Part shown: piece by piece, positions 45,201-55,349 of the stretch
Position numbering within the stretch: the stretch's first letter is position 1
Layout of the letters: every line of letters begins with the position of its first letter
Assembly: GCF_000719775.1 (NCBI RefSeq)
Contig: NZ_JOHR01000029.1
Coordinates: 1-61,409, forward strand
Reading direction: 5' to 3'
From: Streptomyces sp. NRRL F-5135
GTDB lineage: Bacteria; Actinomycetota; Actinomycetes; Streptomycetales; Streptomycetaceae
Length of the DNA: 61,409 nucleotides
Notes under the pieces: generated by a model
Database searches by the model: none
The model's input: only the letters and a program-made list of their open reading frames with translations
What the model was told of the DNA's origin: nothing
Position numbers and translations under genes: made by a program

Positions 45201-48200
45201 GCATTGGGTGACGGCGGTGGCCGCCGGGTCGCGGTTCGCGGCGGCGTCGAACAGTTCACCCAGGGTCGCCGGGGCGATCCGGGCCGGGCGCCGGTCGTCC
45301 TCGGGGGCCGCCTCGCCGACCAGCGCCTCCGGCCGGTGGAGCAGGCCGGTGAGGGTCCGGGTGAACGTGCGCAGGATCGCCTCGGCGCTCTCCTGGCGCA
45401 GCAGTTCCCCGTCGTAGATGAGGTTGAAGCGCGGTCGGCCGTCCCGGGTGCGCTCCGCCACCAGCGTCAACGGGTAGTGTGGAGCGCCCTCGTTGACGAT
45501 GTCGGTGATGACCAGCTCGTCGTCGGGACCGCGCAGGGCGTCCAGGTCCGTCGCGACGTCGAACACCACCAGGGTGTCGAACAGGGGGCCGGTGCCGGCC
45601 TGGCGGCCGATCCGCGCCAGCGAGACGTGCTGGTGCGCGAGCACCGCGCTCTGGTGTTCCCGCACCGCGGCGAGCAGCTCGCGCCCGGTGGTGTCGGCGG
45701 CCCACCGGGCGCGCACGGGGATCGTGTTGATGAACAGGCCCACCATGTCCCCGATGCCGGGCACCTCCGCGTCACGCCCGGACACCGTGGAACCGAACAC
45801 GACGTCCCTGGAGCGCAGGATGCCGCCCAGGGTCACCGCCCACGCGCTGTGCACGGCCACGCTCAAGGGCACGCCGGCCGACCGGGCGGCGGCGTCGATG
45901 TCGGCGACTCCGTCGGTGACAGTGGTGCCGTCGGTGGCAGCGGTGCCGTCCGGGAGGTCGACGGCGGTGTCGGCGAACCGTTCGGAAGGGGGGTGTCCTT
46001 CGGCGACCAGCGAGGGTCCGGGCAGGTCCGCGAGTTCGTCGCGCCATACCCGGTCGCTCTCGTCGTGATCGCGCCCGGCGAGCCAGTCGACGTAGTCGCG
46101 GTAACCGCCGAGCGGGTAGACGGACCCCGGCGCGTGGTACTCGGCCAGCAGCGCGCGGAGCATCGGCGGCACCGACCAGCCGTCGGCGACGATGTGGTGC
46201 ACGGTCTGCACCAGGACGCTCCGGCCGGATCCCGCGCGGATGAGCGTGTAGCGCATCAGCGGCCCCGCGGCCAGATCGAAACCGGCGCGGCGGTCCCGTT
46301 CGGCGAGGGCGCGGATCTCGTCGTCCGTGAGGGAGGGGCGGTCCAGCGTGGTGAAGGGTGCCACCACGCCGCTCTCGAGGACGGAGACGACCCGGCCGTC
46401 GGCGAGCGCCGTGAACCGGGCGGCCAGATTGGGGTAGAGCGTGAGCAGCCGGGTGGCCGCCGCGGCGAGCCGGTCGGCGTCCACGTCGCCGGCGAGCGTC
46501 AGCAGCTGCTGCTCGACATAGCTGCCCGTCGCGCCGTCGTCGAAGACCGAGTGGAAGTACAGGCCCTCCTGCAACGGGGTGAGCGGCAGGATGTCCCGCA
46601 GCCGCGGGCCGTCCAGGGCGTCGACATCGGCCTGGGTGAGCCGAACCAGGGCGAAGTCGCTGGGAGAGTGGCCGCCTTCGTCGAGCGCGGCCAGCGCGGT
46701 CAGGGTGTCCCGGAAGTACCGGCCGAGGGTCGTGATGTCCTCGTCGGTGAACACCCCCTCGGGCCAGGAGATGGTGGTGATCAGCTCGTACGCGCCGGTC
46801 GCGTCGGGTTCGGCGATCGCGTTGAACTCCAGTGCGCGCGGCAGGCGCATCCTCGGGTCGCGCTTCTCGCCCAACTGCCCCGTGGCACCCGCGAGCTGCC
46901 AGTCTCCGGAGGCGCCCGCGTCGAAACGGCCCAGGTAGTTGAACAACACCTGCGGTGCGGACGCGGTCAGCCCGGTGTCGGTCAGGTATCGCAGGACTCC
47001 GTAGGGGACACCGTTGCCCGGTACCCCGGCCAGGTCCTCCTTGACCGCCTTGAGGGCGGCGGCCAGATACGCCGGTGCGGTGAGATCCGCCGCCGCTCCG
47101 GGGTCCACGGTCACCGGGAACAGGGTGGTGAACCAGCCCACGGTCCGTGACAGGTCGGGCTCGAAGCCGACGGTGTCCGCCACGTGGCGTGTCTCGCGGC
47201 CGTGCCCCTCCAGTTCGATGTGGGCGAACGTCTGGTCCTGTCCGCGGTCGCGGCGCCACCGGGCGAGGGTGACGGCGAGCGCCGTCAGCAGCACGTCGTT
47301 GACGCCCGCGTGGAACTTGGCGGGAATCCCGCCCAGCAGCGCGGCCGTCTCCCCCGGGCCGAGGGAGACGGTCCGCGTCCGCTCCCGCGCGACGTTGTCG
47401 GCCTCGGTCGGCGCACGTCTGCCCAGCGGAGCGTCCGTTCCCGGCAGGGGGCGCTCGAAGTAGACGCGGTCCGTGTCGCGTGCCGCACGGCCCAGCAGCT
47501 GTGTCCAGCGCCTGAACGAGGTGCCGACGGGTGGCAGGTCGACCGGGACGCCCGCGGCGAACTGGCGCCATGCCGTGGCCAGGTCGTCCATCAGGATCCG
47601 CCAGGACACGCCGTCGATCACGAGGTGGTGGGCGACCACGACCAGTTGCCCCGCCTCGCGGCGCCACACGGCGCGCAGCATCACGCCGTTGTCCGGGTCG
47701 AGCCCGTCGGTGGCGAGCGCGACACACTCCTCGGCCGGACGGTCGCTCTCCTGCCACCCCACGACGGCCCGGCCGGGTCGCGGGATGTCGAAGCTCCAGC
47801 GGTCGCCGCGCACCAGCCTGGCGCGCAGCATGTCGTGCCGTTCCAGGACGGCTGCGAGGATCGCGTCGAGGGCGGGGGCGGTCAGGTCCGCCGGTGTGTT
47901 CAGTACGACCGACTGGACGAAGCCGTCGATCGCGTCCGTGGTCCGGCCGAGCCACTGCACGATGGGCGATCCCACGACGGGACCGGTCCCGACATCGCCG
48001 TGGTCCACGGTGGAGAGGTCTTCCCGGCTCGCCACCGCGGCCAGTGCCCCGAGCACGCTGTGGGTGAAGATCTGCCGCGCGGTGACGTGGAGGCCCGCGT
48101 CCCGCAGTGCGCTCAGCAGTGAGATCGCCAGAATGCTGTCTCCGCCGAGCTGGAAGAAGTCCTGGTCGACGCCCACCTGCTCCAGCCTCAGCACCGACGC

Positions 48201-50171
48201 GACGGCCGCGCACACCGCCCGCTCGTCGTCGGTGGCGGGCGCCACCACGGAGCCTGTGCCGATCACGGGCTCCGGCAGCGCGCCCCGGTCGAGCTTCCCG
48301 TTCGCGGTGAGCGGGAACTCCTTCATCACGACGATGTGGGCGGGCACCATGTACTCCACCATGTGCCGGGCGGCCCATGCCTTGACCTCGTCCGCCCGCA
48401 GGGCCTCGTGGCCGGCGGCCGGGAGCACGTACCCCACCAGGTAGGTGCCGCCCGCCGTGTTCTTCTTCGCGACGACGCAGGTGTGCCGTACTCCGGGGTG
48501 CTCCGCGAGGCCGGCCTCGACGTCCTCGGTCTCCAGCCGCATGCCGCGGATCTTGATCTGGTTGTCGGCACGGCCGAGGAAGTCCAGCGACCCGTCCGGG
48601 GCGAAGCGCGCCAGGTCACCGGTCCGGTAGAGCCGGGACCCGTCGTCGGCGAAGGGGTTCGCCACGAACCGGGACGCCGTCAGGCCGGGCGCGTTGACGT
48701 ACCCGCGTCCCAGGAGGAGTCCTCCCGCGTACAGTTCGCCGCCGACTCCGACCGGGACCGGGCGCAGTTCGTCGTCCAGCACGTACAGCTGGGTGTTGGG
48801 GTTGGCCTTGCCGATCGACGTCGACAGGCGTTCGGCCGCGCCCCGGTAGATGACGTGGGAGACCCCGATGGTCGTCTCGGCCGGGCCGTAGCCGTGGTAC
48901 AGGGGGATGTCGAGCCGGGTGCGGAACCGCTCGTACAGCTCCGGCGTCAGCACCTCGCCACCGCACCACACGTGACGCAGGCTGTCCAGGCGGCCGGAGT
49001 CGCCCACGATCTCCAGCAGTACGTCGAGCATGGACGACACCAAGTAGGTGAAGGTGACGCGCTGTTCGGCGATCACGCTCAGCAGGTGGTGCGGGTCGCG
49101 TTCGCCGCCGGGCCGCAGGATCACCAGCCGGCCGCCGGACACCAGCGGCAGGAAGATCTCGTTGATGGAGATGTCGAAGGACAACGGCGCCTTGAACAGC
49201 GACGCGTCGTCGTGGCCGAATCGCAGGATCTCGTCGACCTGCCACAGCAGGCGCTCGCTGATCGCCTCGTGCCGGATCATGGCGCCCTTGGGCCGCCCGG
49301 TCGAGCCGGACGTGAAGATCACGTACGCCAGGGCCGTGCCGGGGACGGCCGCCTCGGGTCCCTCGGTGGGGTAGGCGCCGAATCGCCAGTCGCCGAGGTC
49401 GACGGCCACGGCGCCCGGCTCGTCCGCGTCGTGCTCGCCCGAGTCGTTGAGCTGCAGTACGACACCGGCGTCCTCGACGACGACGGCCCGGCGTGCGGCG
49501 GGCCACTGCGGATCGAGCGGTACGAACGCGCACTTCGCCTGGAGCACGGCGAGGAGCCCGATGACCATGTCGGCCGAGCGGCCCAGCGAGATACCGACGA
49601 CCTGTTCGGAGGTCAGGCCGCGTTCGATCAGGTGGTGGGCCAACTGAGCGGAGCGTCCGGCCGCCTCACGGTAGGTCAGCGACCGGTGCTCGTCGACGAT
49701 GGCGACGGCGTCCGGCCTGGTGCGCGCCTGCTCGTGGAACATCTCCATGATGGTCGGGCGGACCCGGTCGGCCCGGGTGTCGTTCCACTCGGCCAGGGCT
49801 TCGATCCTCGCCGCCGCGCTGGACGGGCCGATGGTGCCGATGGGCCGGTCCGGGAACTCGGCCAGGTCGTCCAGCGCGAGCTGCGCGTCGGCCGGCGCGA
49901 CGCCGGCGGGGACGGTGATGCTCAGGCCGTCCGCGCCGACCTGCCACTCCCCCGTCCCGGCACCGCCGTTGTCGACCCACCCGAGGATGTCGGCGAACAG
50001 CGTGCCGGGGGTGAGGTCGATGCCGTCGGGGCCGCGGCCCGTCGTCCAGTACGACAGCCCGACGGCGCACGCCTCGGCGATGGTCCGATCGCCGTAGTCG
50101 CCGGTCCGCCTGCGTACACCGGCCAGGAGGGTGGGAGAAAGCAGTACGTGAGGAGCGCGAGGTTCCGTCAT
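39246..50171 (-). CDS. cchH: Coelichelin nonribosomal peptide synthetase, three modules
   Basis: 3641 residues. Approximate order: A1 125-640 (core [11 protein letters not shown] near 289), T1 (LGGDSI, 678), E1 (HHLVIDG, 850), C2 (HHIVADG, 1327), A2 (core near 1794), T2 (KAGGDSI, 2177), E2 (HHLAVDA, 2351), C3 (YHLLLWDG, 2752), A3 (core near 3207), T3 (LGGHSM, 3599). There is no thioesterase. By eye the ten-residue pocket codes are DINYWGGIGK, DFWNIGMVHK and DMENLGLINK, the sets known for N5-formyl-N5-hydroxyornithine, threonine and N5-hydroxyornithine in CchH. Two E domains fit D-residues at the first two positions. The tetrapeptide coelichelin needs module 1 twice. Preceded by an iron box; followed by overlapping cchI. 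Confidence 0.97.
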   Translation of the reverse strand: MTEPRAPHVLLSPTLLAGVRRRTGDYGDRTIAEACAVGLSYWTTGRGPDGIDLTPGTLFADILGWVDNGGAGTGEWQVGADGLSITVPAGVAPADAQLALDDLAEFPDRPIGTIGPSSAAARIEALAEWNDTRADRVRPTIMEMFHEQARTRPDAVAIVDEHRSLTYREAAGRSAQLAHHLIERGLTSEQVVGISLGRSADMVIGLLAVLQAKCAFVPLDPQWPAARRAVVVEDAGVVLQLNDSGEHDADEPGAVAVDLGDWRFGAYPTEGPEAAVPGTALAYVIFTSGSTGRPKGAMIRHEAISERLLWQVDEILRFGHDDASLFKAPLSFDISINEIFLPLVSGGRLVILRPGGERDPHHLLSVIAEQRVTFTYLVSSMLDVLLEIVGDSGRLDSLRHVWCGGEVLTPELYERFRTRLDIPLYHGYGPAETTIGVSHVIYRGAAERLSTSIGKANPNTQLYVLDDELRPVPVGVGGELYAGGLLLGRGYVNAPGLTASRFVANPFADDGSRLYRTGDLARFAPDGSLDFLGRADNQIKIRGMRLETEDVEAGLAEHPGVRHTCVVAKKNTAGGTYLVGYVLPAAGHEALRADEVKAWAARHMVEYMVPAHIVVMKEFPLTANGKLDRGALPEPVIGTGSVVAPATDDERAVCAAVASVLRLEQVGVDQDFFQLGGDSILAISLLSALRDAGLHVTARQIFTHSVLGALAAVASREDLSTVDHGDVGTGPVVGSPIVQWLGRTTDAIDGFVQSVVLNTPADLTAPALDAILAAVLERHDMLRARLVRGDRWSFDIPRPGRAVVGWQESDRPAEECVALATDGLDPDNGVMLRAVWRREAGQLVVVAHHLVIDGVSWRILMDDLATAWRQFAAGVPVDLPPVGTSFRRWTQLLGRAARDTDRVYFERPLPGTDAPLGRRAPTEADNVARERTRTVSLGPGETAALLGGIPAKFHAGVNDVLLTALAVTLARWRRDRGQDQTFAHIELEGHGRETRHVADTVGFEPDLSRTVGWFTTLFPVTVDPGAAADLTAPAYLAAALKAVKEDLAGVPGNGVPYGVLRYLTDTGLTASAPQVLFNYLGRFDAGASGDWQLAGATGQLGEKRDPRMRLPRALEFNAIAEPDATGAYELITTISWPEGVFTDEDITTLGRYFRDTLTALAALDEGGHSPSDFALVRLTQADVDALDGPRLRDILPLTPLQEGLYFHSVFDDGATGSYVEQQLLTLAGDVDADRLAAAATRLLTLYPNLAARFTALADGRVVSVLESGVVAPFTTLDRPSLTDDEIRALAERDRRAGFDLAAGPLMRYTLIRAGSGRSVLVQTVHHIVADGWSVPPMLRALLAEYHAPGSVYPLGGYRDYVDWLAGRDHDESDRVWRDELADLPGPSLVAEGHPPSERFADTAVDLPDGTAATDGTTVTDGVADIDAAARSAGVPLSVAVHSAWAVTLGGILRSRDVVFGSTVSGRDAEVPGIGDMVGLFINTIPVRARWAADTTGRELLAAVREHQSAVLAHQHVSLARIGRQAGTGPLFDTLVVFDVATDLDALRGPDDELVITDIVNEGAPHYPLTLVAERTRDGRPRFNLIYDGELLRQESAEAILRTFTRTLTGLLHRPEALVGEAAPEDDRRPARIAPATLGELFDAAANRDPAATAVTQCALDGGTRSLTYGELAEAKATLASMLRAAGAGPGKRVAVAVPRSLEQVVALVAVVTAGGAYVPLDLAYPDERLEYILADAAPQVVLVDRERRDRFTRLLSRAGVRAQVIVQGDELPWDTTEPRVSWHDPAYVIYTSGSTGRPKGVVVPHSSVVTLLANTRPGMGFGPDDVWVQFHSYSFDFAVWELWGALAHGGRLLVPEYALTRSPVDFHRLVREHGVTVLNQTPSAFHRFIEADRHADAPVTTLRRIIFGGEALDLGRLRGWVERYGTDSPELVNMYGITETTVHVTHRVLTAEDFGPARDLSPIGGPLPGLVTHLLDDRLRPVPPGRVGAVYVAGDQVSLGYLGRPGLTASRFVANPFADDGSRMYHTGDLARRTLDGELVFVGRADDQVQLKGFRIELGEVESAIRELDGVVDVAVTVADSGDHLVAHVVGRAPGDVTALLAAKLPAHMVPGRVLPVDALPLTVNGKLDREALTERAAREDTPVAASDSALTALTDVFARTLPGAAVDADTDFFKAGGDSIVAITVINRARALGLPITPRDVFLRKTPRALADHLGTRTRRAVAPVPARREDGPLPPTPIILRQRELGGTLTGFAQARTLVTAEGTDLADVRRAANAVVAAHPALRLRLRVEHGAWALSTGPAREVTVARTNATDATAAANEASGRLDPESGDVIAFSWLAASRTLVVAVHHLAVDAVSWLILLDDLATALGGAPLPPPTTPYAEYAEALAARSAQVTDGLGHWVATLQAPALLPAVVDPRETTLVLAPEVSDVVTRSAPAVLGVGLTELLCGALRTALTRVQPRPTDLAVDLERHGRVPALDHHDYSRTIGWFTSIAPVRLTAHTDPVAAAREVAERQPDEAGHVAYGQLRYLNPQTAPLLDARPQVLFNYLGRGGESQAPHLTTGDRGSRYAVEVNAWTDEASGSLHATFTLAEGIPDEITEHWRRALETIADACATAERTAPTTPLQRGLFFQAQMAGATGHYVAQSYFTFDRRLDTDALAEAMAYVIGRHPAVGAGFTTDDDGKPVQVLRAGRRVDVRTVRATTDAEVEALRTRDRESGFDLDRPPLIRLTVVRLPDGRDGLLLSYHLLLWDGWSREILLRDLFDAYGAVVAGEPPAAAPATPSFEDYARTLEAKDLAASHRFWAEHLAGLSGPTMLAGPAPALSDDLPRALVHTLSAELSELVREAARAHGVTLNTVLTGAFGLFLGACTGRADAVFGVTVSGREGEGHSGIVGVLLNTVPLWTRARPDDTVGAYLSAVQAARVEAMEHEHLGLGEIQRASGHDTLFDNLFVLQNFLDLDALAEMNARHGITSVQADDSTHYPFTWVVTPGDRLTVKLEHRDDDPAGARRLLDGYLSVLEDLARSTGRVGALRGLGAGPEPTERTDIGTDTVVDRFDRAADRHPGRIALVARGATMSFAELQDRSRAVAGVLARRGIGPETTVGLAIPRSLDSIVALFAVLRVGAAYVPLELDHPDERIAAIVADARPEAILTVSAVSPRLSGDLIELDRPLPEADPYPTFAPDDPDRLRHPAYTIYTSGSTGQPKGVVTEYAGLTNMLINHQRRIFEPVLAEHGHRVFRIAHTVSFAFDMSWEELLWLADGHEVHICDEELRRDAPRLVEYCLDHGIDVINVTPTYAQQLVAEGLLDNPARRPALVLLGGEAVTPALWQRLAETEGTAGYNLYGPTEYTINTLGVGTFECQDPVVGVAIDNTEVYVLDPWLRPLPDGVPGELYVSGIGIARGYLGRSAQTAHRFVACPFGAPGERMYRTGDLVARRPDGNLTYLGRTDQQVKIRGHRVELGEVEAAFAAHPAVRFAAAVAQTDPQVDGAYRLAAYLVLEGADLARVAGEVGAGLPDFLRPTHFAQVDSIPLTVNGKADTKALPEAKPLGTLTTAGERGPETETETVVCEFFAEALDLDDDEVSAVSDFVSLGGHSMLAVRLIGLLRREYGPVITIRDLLTLRTPEAIAHHLDENS

Positions 50172-50198
50172 CGAAGACTCAGCATCCTTCCAGGGTAT

Positions 50199-50217
50199 GC
50201 AGGTCAGCCTAACCTAA
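50199..50217. promoter_or_regulatory. Iron box upstream of cchH
   Basis: On the minus strand TTAGGTTAGGCTGACCTGC matches the iron box at 16 of 19 positions. It is 28 bp upstream of the cchH start. A further TTAGGTAAT-like half site abuts it on the right (around 50218-50232). Confidence 0.85.
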
Positions 50218-50228
50218 CTAAGGATTAC

Positions 50229-52034
50229 CTAACCACCCTCGTTCGCCCAACTGCCCTCTCGCCAGGCGCGCCACAGCCGCGCGTACTGGCCGCCCAGAGC
50301 CACCAACTCCCCGTGCGTTCCTTCCTCCACCACGCGCCCCGCGTCCAGCACCGCGATCCGGTCCGCCGCCATCGCCTGGGTCAGCCGGTGCGCCACGAAC
50401 AGCGTGGTCCGGCCCGAGCACGCGGCCAGCACGGCCCGTTCCAGTTCGGCGGCGCCCTCGCTGCCCGCCTCCGCGGTCGACTCGTCGAGCACCACCACCG
50501 GCGAGCGGCGCAGCACCAGCCGCGCCAGGGCGATCTGGGCGACCTTGGTGCCGTCCAGCCGCTCGCCGCCCTCGCCGACCATGGTGTTCAGCCCGTCGGG
50601 CAGCGACTCGACCCATCCGCCGGCGCCGACCGTGCGCAACGCGTCCATCAGCCGCGCGTCGCTCGCCCCGGGCGCGGCGAGCCGTAGGTCCTCGGCGAGC
50701 GGCCCCGAGAACACGTGCGTCTCCTGCGTCAGGATGCTCACCAGGGCCCGCGCCCCGGCCTCGTCCAGAGCGGCGAGGTCGTGCGGCCCGATGCGCACCG
50801 ACCCGGCCCCGGGGGTCCCGATGCCGGCGATCAGCGCGGCCAGGGTCGACTTGCCCGCGCCCGTCGCGCCCACCAGGGCGAGCGAACCTCCGGCCGGGAT
50901 GGACAGGTTCACCTGCCGCAGGACCGGTTCCTCGGTGCCGGGATAGCCGAAGGTCACCCCCTCCACCGTCACCGGGTACGGTGCGGAGTCCGCCGACGCG
51001 ACGGACACGTCACCCACCAGCCGGTCCTCCGAGGGCTCCCCCACCACCCCGACCAGGCGGGTGAGGCTCGCGCCCGACTTCTGCGCCTCGTCGAAGGTGA
51101 ACATGATGGCGCCCAGCGGGGTGAACAGCCGGTGGAACATCAACGGGGCCGCCGACACCTCGCCCAGGCTGGCGGCGTCGGCTTCCAGCAGGGCGTACCC
51201 CACCACGAGGATCAGGACCAGCCCGATGAACTCGGCGCGGTTCTCCCTGCCGACGAACCGGCCGAAGAACCGGAACACGTCGACGCCGAGATCGCGCACA
51301 CGCCATGACTCACGGGTGACCTTCTCGCGGACGGCTTCCTCCAGGCGGTACGCCCGGACCGTGTCGATCCCGTCGAGGCCGCTGATCAACGCCTGGGCGC
51401 GGTCGGCCTGGGCCACCCGCTGCTTCCGGTAGAGCGGGGCGGAGCGGGGCAGGTACCAGCGCAGGGCCAGGGCGTACGCGGGCAGCGCGCCGGCGCCGGC
51501 CAGGCCGAGCCGCCAGTCCAGTCCGAACATGCCGACCGTGGCGATGACGACCAGCACCCCCGCCGAGAACACCGTGGGGATCGCCGTCCGGATGCCCTTG
51601 GACAGCACGGCCACGTCGTCACCGACCCGGGACAGCACGTCGCCGCGGCCGACCTGCTCGATGCGTGCGCTCGGCATCCCCAGCACCGCGCGGACGGCGC
51701 CTTCCCGCAGCCGGGCGAGCAGATCCGCCCCCAGCCGCCCGATCAGACAGGTCGACGCCGCGGTGGCCGCCGAGCCGAGCAGCGCGGCGACCCCCATCGT
51801 CACCCCGACCGTGACCAGCACCGAGCGCGATCCGCCCCCCGCCACTCCGTCGACCACCTGGCCCAGCAGGAGCACGGGGAGCACCTGGAGCGCCGCTCCG
51901 GCCACCGTGGTGAGCACGGTGAAGGCCGTCAGCCAAGGGGTCCGGCGGCAGTGTGCCGTGACCCAACGGGTGGCCTCGCCCCCGGTCGCCGTGCGCAGGT
52001 TCGCCGGGGCCGCGCGGGTGTCGGTGGCACTCAC
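50229..52034 (-). CDS. cchG: ABC half-transporter with degenerate signature motif (coelichelin export)
   Basis: 601 residues from GTG 52034 (VSATDTRAAPANLR). Six-helix exporter domain (RTPWLTAFTVLTTVAGAALQ, LGADLLARLREGAVRAVLG) and an NBD. Walker A VGATGAGKST (about 388), Walker B VVVLDEST (about 514) and H-loop FVAHRL (about 548) are intact, but the signature LSGGQ is replaced by LDGTK (about 491). This is the mirror image of CchI, so the two should form a heterodimer with one competent ATP site. It is between cchF (43 bp upstream) and the cchH iron box on the same strand. Confidence 0.92.
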   Translation of the reverse strand: MSATDTRAAPANLRTATGGEATRWVTAHCRRTPWLTAFTVLTTVAGAALQVLPVLLLGQVVDGVAGGGSRSVLVTVGVTMGVAALLGSAATAASTCLIGRLGADLLARLREGAVRAVLGMPSARIEQVGRGDVLSRVGDDVAVLSKGIRTAIPTVFSAGVLVVIATVGMFGLDWRLGLAGAGALPAYALALRWYLPRSAPLYRKQRVAQADRAQALISGLDGIDTVRAYRLEEAVREKVTRESWRVRDLGVDVFRFFGRFVGRENRAEFIGLVLILVVGYALLEADAASLGEVSAAPLMFHRLFTPLGAIMFTFDEAQKSGASLTRLVGVVGEPSEDRLVGDVSVASADSAPYPVTVEGVTFGYPGTEEPVLRQVNLSIPAGGSLALVGATGAGKSTLAALIAGIGTPGAGSVRIGPHDLAALDEAGARALVSILTQETHVFSGPLAEDLRLAAPGASDARLMDALRTVGAGGWVESLPDGLNTMVGEGGERLDGTKVAQIALARLVLRRSPVVVLDESTAEAGSEGAAELERAVLAACSGRTTLFVAHRLTQAMAADRIAVLDAGRVVEEGTHGELVALGGQYARLWRAWREGSWANEGG

Positions 52035-52077
52035 CCAAGGACCAGGTCTCGCCGGGGGCGGGCCGGTTCGGCCGCCA

Positions 52078-53124
52078 TCACCGGCCGACCGACTTGACGA
52101 GCTGGTCGATCGCGTACGGCAGGGAGAGCAGGGTGCTTTGGGACATGGCCGCACCGACCGCCGGGCCCTCGCTGTCCAGCAGGTACGACACCTTGCCGTT
52201 CTTGACGGCGGACAGGTTGGTGAACAGCTCGAACTTCTTGAGCGCTGCCGTGTCCGCCTTGTCGTTGATCACGAAGATGCGGTCGACGTCGACCAGGTCG
52301 ACACGCTCGGGGGACAGCACGGTGAAGAACTTGCCGTCCGCGATCTCGTCGATCTTCGTGGCGCCCCGGTAACCGATGCCCGTCACCAGCCGTCCGCGCA
52401 CGTCGGTGGTGGTGAACGGAGCGAGCGAATCCTTGTACCAGGACAGCGCGACAGCGGTCTGGTCGGCGAACTCGGGGTGCTCCTCGCGAGCCGTGTCGAG
52501 CTTGTCCTGGATGCCCCGCACCAGCTCGGCGCCCTCGTCCTCCTTGCCGAGCGCCTTGGCGATGTGCACCGCGTTGTCCTGCCACGGTGCGCTGAACGGC
52601 TCCTTCTCGCCCTTGGTACGGCCCACCGTCGGGGCGATCTTCGAAAGCTTCTCGTAGCCGGCCCGGTCGATCTCGGAGTAGACCGCGATGATCAGGTCCG
52701 GCCGCAGGGAGGCGATCTTCTCGTAGTTGGGGCCCGGGTCACCGTTGTTCATGACGACCTCGGGGCGGGTGTCTCCCCACTTGTCCTTCACCCAGGGCCA
52801 CTGGGTGTTGATGTCGGGGGACTTGCCCGCCGGGTTCGGATACTGGTCGACCATGCCGACCGGCTTGATGCCGAACGCCAGGATGGCCTGGTCGTCCGTA
52901 TAACCCACGGAAACGACCCGCTGAGGAGCCTTGGTGATCTTCGTGGATCCAAACGCGTGTTCCACAGTGACCGGGAACGCGCCGGCGGCGGCCGCCGGAA
53001 CGTTGTCGCTCCCCTTGTCCGGCGAGTCGGAACCGCATCCCGCCAGGAGGCCGACACCCAGGGCCGCGGCGGACACGGTCGCCGCCAGCCGCCTCCAGGG
53101 CTTCACAAGAGTCGTTCGATGCAT
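52078..53124 (-). CDS. cchF: Ferri-siderophore-binding lipoprotein
   Basis: 348 residues starting MHRTTLVKPWRRLA after AAGGGA. Lipobox LLAGC (C30). Class III (FepB/FhuD-like) periplasmic-type binding fold: APQRVVSVGYTDDQAILAFG, PEVVMNNGDPGPNYEKIASL, LRPDLIIAVYSEIDR, and a C-terminal LYAIDQL-like SLPYAIDQLVKSVG. It captures ferric coelichelin at the cell surface and passes it to the CchC/CchD permease. It is preceded by an iron box 72-90 bp upstream, so it has its own promoter, and cchG follows 43 bp downstream. Confidence 0.93.
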   Translation of the reverse strand: MHRTTLVKPWRRLAATVSAAALGVGLLAGCGSDSPDKGSDNVPAAAAGAFPVTVEHAFGSTKITKAPQRVVSVGYTDDQAILAFGIKPVGMVDQYPNPAGKSPDINTQWPWVKDKWGDTRPEVVMNNGDPGPNYEKIASLRPDLIIAVYSEIDRAGYEKLSKIAPTVGRTKGEKEPFSAPWQDNAVHIAKALGKEDEGAELVRGIQDKLDTAREEHPEFADQTAVALSWYKDSLAPFTTTDVRGRLVTGIGYRGATKIDEIADGKFFTVLSPERVDLVDVDRIFVINDKADTAALKKFELFTNLSAVKNGKVSYLLDSEGPAVGAAMSQSTLLSLPYAIDQLVKSVGR

Positions 53125-53195
53125 CCGGAATCCCTTGCTTTCACACAGTGCACTGCGCCCCCGTACAAGGGCAGCCAAACCTTACCCCGAGCAAC

Positions 53196-53214
53196 TGAGG
53201 CTAGCCTAGCCTAA
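53196..53214. promoter_or_regulatory. Iron box upstream of cchF
   Basis: The minus strand reads TTAGGCTAGGCTAGCCTCA, 16 of 19 matches to the iron box. It lies 71 bp upstream of the cchF ATG. It gives cchF-cchG their own iron-controlled promoter. Confidence 0.8.
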
Positions 53215-53369
53215 CTTGCGACTTTCTCTCCGTCGGACACGAGCCGGGCCGGGGCGTGCCCGGCCCATGCCGGCCCGGTGGTTTCCGCGGCGCATGCGGA
53301 CATGAGACCCGGCCGGCGGTGCCTGGAGCCCGGAGGCTCGCGGAGCGCCGGCGGGCATCACGCGCGGGC

Positions 53370-54248
53370 CTACGGGGCCGGCCGGACGTGCGTGCGGCCG
53401 ATCGGCACGATGAGCGGACGATCGCCCACCGGGTCGTCAACCACCTTGGCGTGCAGCCCGAACGCCTCGTACAGCAACTCGGCGGTGATCACGTCACGCG
53501 GGTGCCCCTGCGCCAGGATCGATCCTTCCCGCATCACGACGAGATTGTCGCTGTAGCGCGTGGCCAGATTGAGGTCGTGCAGCACCATGACCACGGTGCG
53601 CCCCGACTCGTGCAGGTCGTCCACCAGGTCGAGCACGTCGATCGCGTGCGCCAGGTCCAGATAGGTGGTCGGCTCGTCCAGCAGCAGCAGATCAGTGCCC
53701 TGGGCCAGGGTCATCGAGATCCAGACGCGCTGGCGCTGTCCGCCGGAGAGCGAGTCGACCGGGCGGTCGGCCAACGCGGACACCCCGGTCATGGCCAGCG
53801 CGCGCGCCACGACCTCGGCGTCGTCCGACGACCACTGCCGCAGCCAACTCTGGTGCGGATGGCGCCCCCTGGCGACCAGGTCGGCCACCGTCAGCCCCTC
53901 GGGCGCGACCGGCGCCTGCGGCAGCAGACCGAGCTTCTTCGCCACGTCCCTGGTCCTGAGCTCGGCGATGTCCTCGCCATCCAGCACCACCGTCCCCAGG
54001 GCGGGCTTGAGCAGCCGCGTCAGGGTCCGCAAGAGGGTCGACTTCCCACAGCCGTTGGGACCGATGATCGTGGTGATCACCCCGGGCGGGATCGCCACGT
54101 CGAGATCGTCGATGACCGCCCGGCCGCCGTACCCGACCGTGACGCCCCTGGCTGCCAACCGTGCGACGTCCGCGGCCTGGGACTCGGTCCCTGCGACGTC
54201 CGCGACTCCGGACCCGGTCCCGGTCCCGGTGATGAACTGAGTGACCAC
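53370..54248 (-). CDS. cchE: Ferri-siderophore ABC transporter ATP-binding protein
   Basis: 292 residues from GTG with AAGGGGGG just upstream. A FecE/FepC-type ATPase with all motifs: Walker A IIGPNGCGKST (63-71), Q-loop LLPQAPVAPEG, signature [18 protein letters not shown], Walker B LLLLDEPTTYLDL, H-loop VMVLHDLNLA. The N-terminal 30 residues are a low-complexity extension rich in Gly, Thr and Ala. It energises the CchC-CchD permease. It lies 39 bp after cchD; a weaker iron box is at 54262-54280. Confidence 0.94.
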   Translation of the reverse strand: MVTQFITGTGTGSGVADVAGTESQAADVARLAARGVTVGYGGRAVIDDLDVAIPPGVITTIIGPNGCGKSTLLRTLTRLLKPALGTVVLDGEDIAELRTRDVAKKLGLLPQAPVAPEGLTVADLVARGRHPHQSWLRQWSSDDAEVVARALAMTGVSALADRPVDSLSGGQRQRVWISMTLAQGTDLLLLDEPTTYLDLAHAIDVLDLVDDLHESGRTVVMVLHDLNLATRYSDNLVVMREGSILAQGHPRDVITAELLYEAFGLHAKVVDDPVGDRPLIVPIGRTHVRPAP

Positions 54249-54261
54249 AAGCCCCCCTTGA

Positions 54262-54280
54262 TGAGGTTCGCCTTACCTTC
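54262..54280. promoter_or_regulatory. Weak iron-box-like site upstream of cchE
   Basis: TGAGGTTCGCCTTACCTTC matches the iron box at 13 of 19 positions (both half sites AGGTT and ACCT kept). It lies 14 bp upstream of the cchE start, in the 39-bp gap after cchD. It may be a secondary site. Confidence 0.5.
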
Positions 54281-54287
54281 TTACCAT

Positions 54288-55349
54288 CTATCGGAGGTTC
54301 GCCCGCACCAGCAGACAGACGAGGAACGGGCCGCCGATCGCGGCGGTGACCACGCCGACCGGGAGCGTGATCGGCAGCGCCGTGCGCGCGACCAGGTCGG
54401 CGCCGATCAGCAGCAGCGCTCCCACCAGGCCGGAGGCGAGCATCGGCGGGGTCGGGTACTTCGCCAGGCGCATCGCCACCTGTGGCGCCACGAGCGCGAC
54501 GAACGGCACGGGGCCCGCCGCGCTCACCGCTCCGGCGGCCAGCAGGACCGCGCACAGCAGCAGGACCGCCCGCACCCTCGAATACCGGACGCCCAGGCCC
54601 GCGGCGATGTCGTCGCCGAGGTGCATCGGCTTGAACTGGAACGCGACCCCGGCCACGACGGCCATCAGCACGACCGTGCACCAGAACGCCACCCTCACCT
54701 CGTCCCACGACCGGTCGTCCAGCGAGCCGACCAGCCACGCCTGCGCCCTGGCCACGTCCCTGATGTCGGCCGAGACCAGCAGCCAGGTCGTGATCGCCTG
54801 CATGACGGCGCTCACCGAGATACCGATGAGGATGAGCCGGAAGCCCTCGATCCCGCGCCGCCACGCCAGGAAGTACACCAGCAGACCCGTGCCGAGACCG
54901 CCCGCGAGCGCCGCCGCGGGCAGGCCCACCGAGCCGGCCACCGCCGCGGCGGTCCCGCCCGACACCGTCACCAGGAAGACCGCGACCGCGCTCGCGCCCC
55001 CGGTGATCCCCAGGATGTCCGGACTGGCCAGTGGATTGCGCGCGACGGACTGCGTGATCGCTCCGGACATCCCCAGCGCGATCCCCACGACGAGTCCGGC
55101 GAGCGCACGCGGCATCCGCAGGTCCATGACCACGAACTCGTCGACCCGCTCGCCCCTGCCGAGGATCGTGGCGATCACCCGGGACAGCCCGACGGGGAAG
55201 TCCCCGACGCTGATGGAGAGGCAGAACACCAGGAAGGTCGCGGCCGTCAGCAGCAGCGTCACCAGGACGAGCCAGGGCCGCCACACGAACGACACGCGGC
55301 CGAGCCGCACGCCCGGCGCCACCGATGAGGTCACTTCTGTCCCGTTCAC
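54288..55349 (-). CDS. cchD: Ferri-siderophore ABC transporter permease (FecCD family)
   Basis: 353 residues from GTG 55349, which overlaps the cchC stop as GTGA. FecCD/BtuC-type permease with about ten helices: LVVGIALGMSGAITQSVARN, PLASPDILGITGGASAVAVF, and the C-terminal VLLIGADLVARTALPITLPVG. It forms a heterodimer with CchC for import of ferric coelichelin. It is directly upstream of the weak iron box and cchE. Tight coupling implies equal expression with CchC. Confidence 0.94.
   Translation of the reverse strand: MNGTEVTSSVAPGVRLGRVSFVWRPWLVLVTLLLTAATFLVFCLSISVGDFPVGLSRVIATILGRGERVDEFVVMDLRMPRALAGLVVGIALGMSGAITQSVARNPLASPDILGITGGASAVAVFLVTVSGGTAAAVAGSVGLPAAALAGGLGTGLLVYFLAWRRGIEGFRLILIGISVSAVMQAITTWLLVSADIRDVARAQAWLVGSLDDRSWDEVRVAFWCTVVLMAVVAGVAFQFKPMHLGDDIAAGLGVRYSRVRAVLLLCAVLLAAGAVSAAGPVPFVALVAPQVAMRLAKYPTPPMLASGLVGALLLIGADLVARTALPITLPVGVVTAAIGGPFLVCLLVRANLR

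Noticed and set aside
41739..47150. A very long open frame on the plus strand opposite the NRPS
   Set aside because: It is antisense to cchH. GC-rich DNA with strong third-position bias keeps mirror frames open; no domain or start signal was seen.
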